DNA of 10,119 nt from contig USIZ01000032.1 in NCBI GenBank assembly GCA_900554855.1, positions 1 through 10,119 on the forward strand. The letters run 5' to 3'. This document shows positions 5,812 to 10,119 of this stretch, piece after piece; the first letter of the stretch is position 1, and each line of letters opens with the position of its first letter. A program made the position numbers and the translations under genes. The notes under the pieces were generated by a model that saw nothing but the letters and a program-made list of their open reading frames with translations, was not told where the DNA came from and did no database searches. This DNA is from an uncultured Eubacteriales bacterium. Its GTDB lineage: Bacteria; Bacillota; Clostridia; Oscillospirales; Oscillospiraceae.

Positions 5812-7311
5812 TCAGATCAATGCCTTAGCCGCATTCGTACCGGCGAGGAAGCCGGAGGACAGCGCCCAGGACATGTCATTGAGCACCTGGCGCTTGACGC
5901 CGCTCATGACGGTATGGCGGCCGGAGGCAAAGTCACCGGTGACAAACAGGCCGTCCACCAGACCGCCGTCGGCACGGTACGCCTGCATCTCCGCATTGAC
6001 GCGTACGCCGCCGAAGGCACCGTCGGTGCCCAGTTTGCCGCTCATGGCGTAGAACGGTCCCTCGCTCAGCGGCACCATGGTTGTGGGATCTTTGAAGCAG
6101 TCCCAATCCTCCCCGGCAGCGCAGGCGGCGTTATAGCGCTCCACGGTCTCCTTCAGCACAGCGGGATCCAGACCAATCTGCTCCGCCAGCGCCTCGACGG
6201 TGTCCGCCTTGGCCACCTCATGGCGGCCCTTGGCGATGGCCTCCTCGAACCAGCCGTCGATCTCCTCATAGGGCGGCAGGGGCGGCATGCCGAATACGTC
6301 GGAATCGCCGTGATCTTCATTGTGCTGGGTGTCGGCAATGATCTTTTTCAGCGTATTGGCCGAATAAAGGAAGAAGGACTTGCCCTTCGGCCGCCGAATG
6401 ATGATGTGGCCGGTATCGAAGGGATCGATACGGGGGACCAGCGGCTCCGCCACAAAGCGCTTTCCGGTCAGGTCTACCAGAATGGCGCAGTCCGCGTGGG
6501 TCAACGGGTCAAACTTGGAGCGGTCACCCATGCCGCACAGCGGCCCCATGATGCGCAGGCAGAAGCTGTCCCAGTCCACGAAGGCGCCCGCCTGCTCCGC
6601 AATGGGAATGCCGTCGCCGGTGTAGGCCGGGTTCTGGTGGGCGCTGGGCAGAACCTCCGCCTCATTGAAGCCGGGCAGAACCTTGTCTACGATCTCCTTA
6701 TTGCAGATCCAGCTGCCGCAGGCGAGGATGCACACCCGGCAGTTCACCTTGACCTCCCCCTCGGGGGACTCAGCCACAATGGCAGAGATGCGGCCATTGG
6801 TAAGTTCCGCCCGGAGCGCCCGGTGTTCCGTCAGCACCTCCACCCCCAGCTTTTCGCAGCTGCGGGCCATGGCGGCCATCATATAGCGGCCGGAACCGTT
6901 GTGGAAGCCATCGATCTGCGGCCCGGGCTGGCCGCCCACCGGAATGTCAAACACATAGGGCCGGGCCTCGTACTTGGCCAGCACCTCGGGGTCCTCATGG
7001 GCGGCGTACCAGTCAAAGAATGCACCGGTGCCCAGAATGGCGTTTTTCACCAGCTTGGGATCCAGCTTCCACATGGTCAGATCCATCATGCCCCGGATAA
7101 ACGCATTGGACTGATCGGGGATATTCCGCTCCGCCTGCCACTGACTGCGAAACGTCCGCATAGTGGAGGCAAACAGCATGCCGCCACCGGTGAATTTGGC
7201 CTTTTCCAGCACAATCACCTTTCCCCCGGACAGCTCGGCCGCCCGGACAGCGGCCACCATACCGCTGCCGCCACCGCCGACCACCAGAATATCACAGTTC
7301 ATCTCTCTCAT
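5812..7311 (-). CDS. Cytoplasmic FAD-dependent oxidoreductase of the fumarate reductase/succinate dehydrogenase flavoprotein family
   Basis: The 499-residue protein has an N-terminal dinucleotide-binding motif VVGGGGSGMVAAVRAAE (10-26) followed by VIVLEK at 32-37, the FAD adenosine-binding strand-helix-strand. The rest follows the fumarate-reductase-type FAD_binding_2 pattern: CAILVDLTGKRFVAE (275-289), VERYNAAC (390-397), GPFYAM (418-423), GAFGGVRVN (431-439) and the closing GLFVTGDFASGRH (454-466). By eye, Arg294 could match the catalytic Arg402 and Arg474 the substrate-binding Arg544 of Shewanella fumarate reductase, but the position of its His504 is not a histidine here. The substrate is therefore probably not fumarate; another enoate is possible. 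There is no signal peptide, heme motif or FMN-binding domain, so electrons must come from a partner, most likely the GltD-like protein encoded just upstream. GGGAGG nine bases before the ATG at 7311 supports this start over the ATG at 7302. Confidence 0.88.
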   Translation of the reverse strand: MREMNCDILVVGGGGSGMVAAVRAAELSGGKVIVLEKAKFTGGGMLFASTMRTFRSQWQAERNIPDQSNAFIRGMMDLTMWKLDPKLVKNAILGTGAFFDWYAAHEDPEVLAKYEARPYVFDIPVGGQPGPQIDGFHNGSGRYMMAAMARSCEKLGVEVLTEHRALRAELTNGRISAIVAESPEGEVKVNCRVCILACGSWICNKEIVDKVLPGFNEAEVLPSAHQNPAYTGDGIPIAEQAGAFVDWDSFCLRIMGPLCGMGDRSKFDPLTHADCAILVDLTGKRFVAEPLVPRIDPFDTGHIIIRRPKGKSFFLYSANTLKKIIADTQHNEDHGDSDVFGMPPLPPYEEIDGWFEEAIAKGRHEVAKADTVEALAEQIGLDPAVLKETVERYNAACAAGEDWDCFKDPTTMVPLSEGPFYAMSGKLGTDGAFGGVRVNAEMQAYRADGGLVDGLFVTGDFASGRHTVMSGVKRQVLNDMSWALSSGFLAGTNAAKALI

Positions 7312-7365
7312 TCCAATCCGCCTCCCTGCTTCATTTCACATTAGAAATTATATTTGATTATAAGC
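7312..7365 (-). promoter_or_regulatory. A/T-rich gap with possible internal promoter and small dyad
   Basis: The 54 bases between the GltD-like gene and the following flavoprotein gene are sharply A/T-rich. On the minus strand two TATAAT sequences occur (7347-7352 and 7357-7362), but neither has a convincing -35 box. ATTTC-N6-GAAAT forms a dyad at 7333-7348, loosely like the TTTCA/TGAAA dyad in the LysR intergenic region. It may give separate expression of the last gene. The ribosome binding site GGGAGG is at its downstream end. Confidence 0.3.
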
Positions 7366-8814
7366 TTATTTCAGCGCCTCAGCCACCGCGTCCGCACAGG
7401 TGCGGCCGTCCACCATGGCCTTGACCACCAGAGACTGGCCGGTGCGGCAGTCTCCGCAGGCAAACACGCCGGGAACGTTGGTCGCATATCCATCGGCGGC
7501 AATATTCGTGCGCTCGCCGGTCTCCACTCCAAAGGCCCGGGCCAGCTCCGCCTTGGGGCCGATGAAACCGGCGGCCACGATCAGCATCTCACAGGGAAGC
7601 TTCTTCTCGGAGCCGGGGATCTCGGTCAGGGTGAGCCGACGGCCCTCGTCATAGGAGGCGGCCAGGTCCACCGTGACAACGGCGGCCAGATTGCCCTCTG
7701 CGTCGGCCTCCACGGCCTTGACCGTAGTCTGATAGACATGAGGATCCCGGCCAAAGACGTGCTCGCACTCCTCCATACTGGTGTCCACCTTGTGCTCCGG
7801 CTCATGGACGGGATAGACATGGTGGATATAGGCGGGAACGGGGTTCCGGGGCAGCATCTCGATCTGGGTCAGGCCGGCGCATCCCTGACGGATGGCAGTG
7901 CCAACGCAGTCACTGCCGGTGTCGCCGCCGCCGACCACGACCACCTGCTTGTCCTTGGCAAAGGTGGGCTCGTCGCCATCCAACACGGCCTTGGTGCTGG
8001 CGGTCAGGTACTCCACGGCGGGCAGAATGCCGCGCACATGCTCTGCACCCTCCAACTTGAGGGAGCGGGCGTTGCCGGTGCCGACACACAGGATAACGGC
8101 GTCATAGCCCTTCACGATCTCGTCGGCGTTGTCGGCATTCACGGGCGTGCCGAGCTTGAAGGCGACGCCGCGCTTCTGCATGGCCTCGACCTTGCGGGCG
8201 ATCACGCCCTTTTCCAGCTTCATGTTGGGGATGCCGTACTCCAGCAGACCACCGGCGCGATCAGCCCCCTCATAGATCGTAACGGAAAAGCCCTTGTCCG
8301 TCAGGCGCTCGGCAGCGGACAGACCGCTGGGACCGGCGCCGATGACGGCCACCCGCTTGCCGTTGGCGGGCGCGGCGGCGTCCTGCTTGCCGGAACGATA
8401 GTGCTCCTCGATGACAAAGCGCTCCAGACGGCCGATGCCGACGGACTGGCCGCGGATGCCGCGGGTACAGTTGGACTGGCACTGCTTCTCCTGGGGGCAC
8501 ACCCGGGAACACATCTCGGGCAGCATGGAGGCAGAGCGGATGAGCTGATAGGCGCCCTCATAGTCGTGCGCACGCACTCTGGCAATAAAGTCCGTGACCG
8601 GCACACCGGCGGGACAGGCCTTCTGGCACCAGTGGGTGGGGCACTTCAGGCAGCGGCCGGATTCGTTCAGGGCCTGCTCTTCGGTATAGGTGGCGTCCAC
8701 CTCGTCAAAGGAGGTGATGCGCTCTTCCACGCTCAGACGCCGGTTTGCGGTGCGGCTGGGGTCCATATTGGGATCCGCCACCGGGGTAAAGATACTGTTA
8801 TCAGGCAAAAACAT
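7366..8814 (-). CDS. GltD-like NAD(P)H-dependent iron-sulfur flavoprotein (glutamate synthase small subunit family)
   Basis: The 482-residue protein has the full layout of the GltD/NfnB-type electron-input subunit. N-terminal cysteines at 55, 58, 63, 67 and 102, 106, 112, 116 should hold two 4Fe-4S clusters. The FAD motif VAVIGAGPSGLSAAE is at 155-169, the NAD(P)H-binding motif VVVVGGGDTGSDC at 291-303, and the closing FAD segment GDCRTGQSLVVKAMVDGR at 454-471. Its length is close to E. coli GltD (about 470). Start choice: the ATG at 8814 has AAGGAGG eight bases upstream, while the longer frame to 8892 runs into the preceding gene. No large glutamate synthase subunit is adjacent. It sits between two fumarate-reductase-like flavoprotein genes, so it probably feeds them electrons from NAD(P)H instead of making glutamate. 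Sixteen bases separate it from the upstream gene. Confidence 0.9.
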   Translation of the reverse strand: MFLPDNSIFTPVADPNMDPSRTANRRLSVEERITSFDEVDATYTEEQALNESGRCLKCPTHWCQKACPAGVPVTDFIARVRAHDYEGAYQLIRSASMLPEMCSRVCPQEKQCQSNCTRGIRGQSVGIGRLERFVIEEHYRSGKQDAAAPANGKRVAVIGAGPSGLSAAERLTDKGFSVTIYEGADRAGGLLEYGIPNMKLEKGVIARKVEAMQKRGVAFKLGTPVNADNADEIVKGYDAVILCVGTGNARSLKLEGAEHVRGILPAVEYLTASTKAVLDGDEPTFAKDKQVVVVGGGDTGSDCVGTAIRQGCAGLTQIEMLPRNPVPAYIHHVYPVHEPEHKVDTSMEECEHVFGRDPHVYQTTVKAVEADAEGNLAAVVTVDLAASYDEGRRLTLTEIPGSEKKLPCEMLIVAAGFIGPKAELARAFGVETGERTNIAADGYATNVPGVFACGDCRTGQSLVVKAMVDGRTCADAVAEALK

Positions 8815-8821
8815 GGTGCAC

Positions 8822-8829
8822 TCCTCCTT
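8822..8829 (-). promoter_or_regulatory. Ribosome binding site of the GltD-like gene
   Basis: AAGGAGGA on the minus strand lies about eight bases before the ATG at 8814 and within the 16-base gap after the upstream stop. It decides the start against the in-frame ATG at 8892 inside the preceding coding region. Confidence 0.75.
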
Positions 8830-8830
8830 C

Positions 8831-10106
8831 TCAGTTGCGCTTGCTGTCGATGTAATCCACGGCGTTGATGCCCGAGGTATAGGCGGAGGCAACTGCCCAC
8901 GTCAGCTCGGAAATAACCGCCAGACGGCCGCGAATGTGCATGGCAGAGGTGGCGTCGCCGCCGGCGTACAGGCCGGGGATCACGCTGCCGTCGTTGCGGA
9001 TGCAGCGGCACTGGCCGTCCACCATCACGCCGCCCAGCGCAGCCTCGGAGAAGCGCTGGCCATAGATGGCGTAGTAGGGGCCGTGGTCAGCGATGGGCTT
9101 CAGGAACTTGGCATCCTTGCCGAAGTCCTCGTCCACGCCCTTGGCGCAGAACTCGTTGTAGCGGCGGACGGTCTCCAGAAAGGCGTCCACAGGAATGCCG
9201 CACTTCTCCGCCAGCTCCTCCAGCGTATCCGCCTTTCTGGCAGGCTTTTCAAGGGTGCACTCCTCCTCCAGGTCGGCCAGCCAGGTCTCATAGAGATTCT
9301 TCTTGGAGGCCATGGCGGGATTGTTGATAAAGCGGTTGGCGATCTCGGTCAGGTTGTCCAGACTCTGGATGGACCAGGAGATCTCCTTGGGCTGCTCCGC
9401 AATGTGGGGAGTCATACCGAAAAGGTGGCCAGTCTCATCAATCCAACGCTTGCCGTTCAGGTTGATCTGGAGCATCTCAGGCTCCAGCGCATAGTCGGCC
9501 AGAGAGTTGTTGAAGGGGTGATGCTTGGGGCCGAAGCCGGAGATAGCGGTGCGCTCCGGGATGGGCTCCACGCCCAGATCGCGCAGCATATCGATGCCGT
9601 CGCCGGTGTCGGTGGGGACGGAGAAGCGATGGATGGGGGTCTCGCCCTGGAAGAACCAGGGGGCAAACTCGCGCAGCTTCTCGTCGCTCTTGCCGAAGCC
9701 GCCGCACTGGAGGATGACCACAGGGGCGGAGATATGAACCTCGCCGCCGTCATCGGCGCAGAGCACGCCGCTGATCGCGCCGTTCTCGTCCAGTTCCAGT
9801 TTTTGAGCGGCGGTGGACATCAGAATCTCAACGGGCAGATGCTCATCGCGGATGGCGTCCAGCATGGTGTACTTCACATAGGTTCCGCCATAGCCGGGGC
9901 CGATGGCCTCGTCGCGGCAGTTCAGATTGTCATACTTGCGCTCGGGGAAGTCCAGCAGGCCGGGACCGTAGATGGGACCGTGGGCGTCCGCGTCGCCCAG
10001 ATTGACCAGATGGTAGACCTGATGGGCGGTGCCGAACTCGCACAGCCAGTCGAAGAAGTCAGAACAGCCGTAAACGGCGGTGCGGAGCACGTCCTCACCC
10101 AGAATA
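8831..10106 (-). CDS. Second FAD-dependent oxidoreductase of the fumarate reductase flavoprotein family (partial, N-terminus cut by contig end)
   Basis: About 425 C-terminal residues are present; the N-terminal GxGxxG FAD motif lies beyond the contig end. The protein is a distant paralog of the flavoprotein at 5812-7311. Both share an FFDW segment early in the visible part, a GKRW/GKRF block, a YNEFC/YNAAC helix, a YYAI/FYAM turn, LGGVMVD/FGGVRVN and a closing GLYAGGDATSAMH/GLFVTGDFASGRH block. In this copy the segment after NGKRWIDETGH has no arginine that could match the catalytic Arg402 of Shewanella fumarate reductase, so the two paralogs probably act on different substrates or only one is a reductase. 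The arginine near the C-terminus (in HIRGRLAV) is kept. An internal GTG at 10090 is not the real start because the frame stays open with family-like sequence (ILGEDVLRTAVYG) up to 10105. It is cotranscribed with the GltD-like gene. Confidence 0.87.
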
Positions 10107-10119
10107 AGATCGGAAGAGC
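10107..10119. other. Sequencing-adapter remnant at the contig end
   Basis: The last 13 bases are AGATCGGAAGAGC, identical to the common stem of Illumina TruSeq-type adapters, and they stop exactly at the contig terminus. A chance exact match at the very end is highly unlikely. The flavoprotein frame runs through it, so residues read from these bases (SSDL) should be discarded. Confidence 0.93.

Noticed and set aside
5914..8868. Two long plus-strand frames (5914-7344 and 7354-8868) opposite the flavoprotein and GltD-like genes
   Set aside because: Both are shadows of genes with clear FAD, NAD(P)H and iron-sulfur motifs on the minus strand.
1..10119. CRISPR arrays, tRNA or rRNA genes, insertion sequences, or phage genes
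   Set aside because: I saw no spaced direct repeats, no transposase or integrase motifs and no RNA gene signatures; the only strong repeats are terminator hairpins and small dyads.

Overview
The window looks like chromosomal DNA of a strictly anaerobic, moderately high-GC gut-type Firmicute (Clostridia, perhaps Oscillospiraceae). This is inferred from the Rnf genes, the strong AGGAGG-type ribosome binding sites, A/T-rich intergenic promoters in a GC-rich coding background, and two fumarate-reductase-like flavoproteins next to an orphan GltD-like oxidoreductase. No database search was possible, so the taxonomic placement is tentative.

Layout from left to right. (1) 1-1859, minus strand: the start of an rnf operon, rnfC followed by rnfD. 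rnfD is cut by the left edge of the window. The genes encode part of the membrane ferredoxin:NAD+ oxidoreductase. A good sigma-A-type promoter lies upstream in an A/T-rich 340-base gap that also holds several dyads. (2) 2201-3076, minus strand: a LysR-type regulator ending at a strong hairpin terminator. (3) 3297-5719, plus strand: a tightly packed three-gene operon divergent from the LysR gene. It encodes a cysteine-rich protein of the L-fucose/L-arabinose isomerase fold, a 142-residue protein I cannot identify with two cysteines, and a SufE-family sulfur-acceptor protein. The 220-base divergent gap holds a LysR promoter, a direct repeat and a LysR-box-like dyad. (4) A bidirectional terminator at 5738-5783. 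(5) 5812-10106, minus strand and convergent: an operon of a fumarate-reductase-type flavoprotein, a GltD-like iron-sulfur/FAD/NAD(P)H oxidoreductase and a second flavoprotein. The second flavoprotein is transcribed first and is cut by the contig end.

How the genes may work together. Rnf links ferredoxin and NADH to an ion gradient. The GltD-like protein has no GltB or NfnA partner here and is likely to pass NAD(P)H electrons to the two flavoproteins, which would reduce (or oxidise) an unknown, probably enoate-like, substrate in the cytoplasm. The LysR-controlled trio is the least explained part. An isomerase-like protein without any sugar transporter, kinase or aldolase is coupled to SufE, but there is no SufS desulfurase in view. 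This suggests a sulfur-transfer or thiol-related task rather than ordinary sugar catabolism.

The last 13 bases (10107-10119) match the common Illumina adapter stem exactly. They are almost certainly not genomic, and the contig really ends at about 10106.
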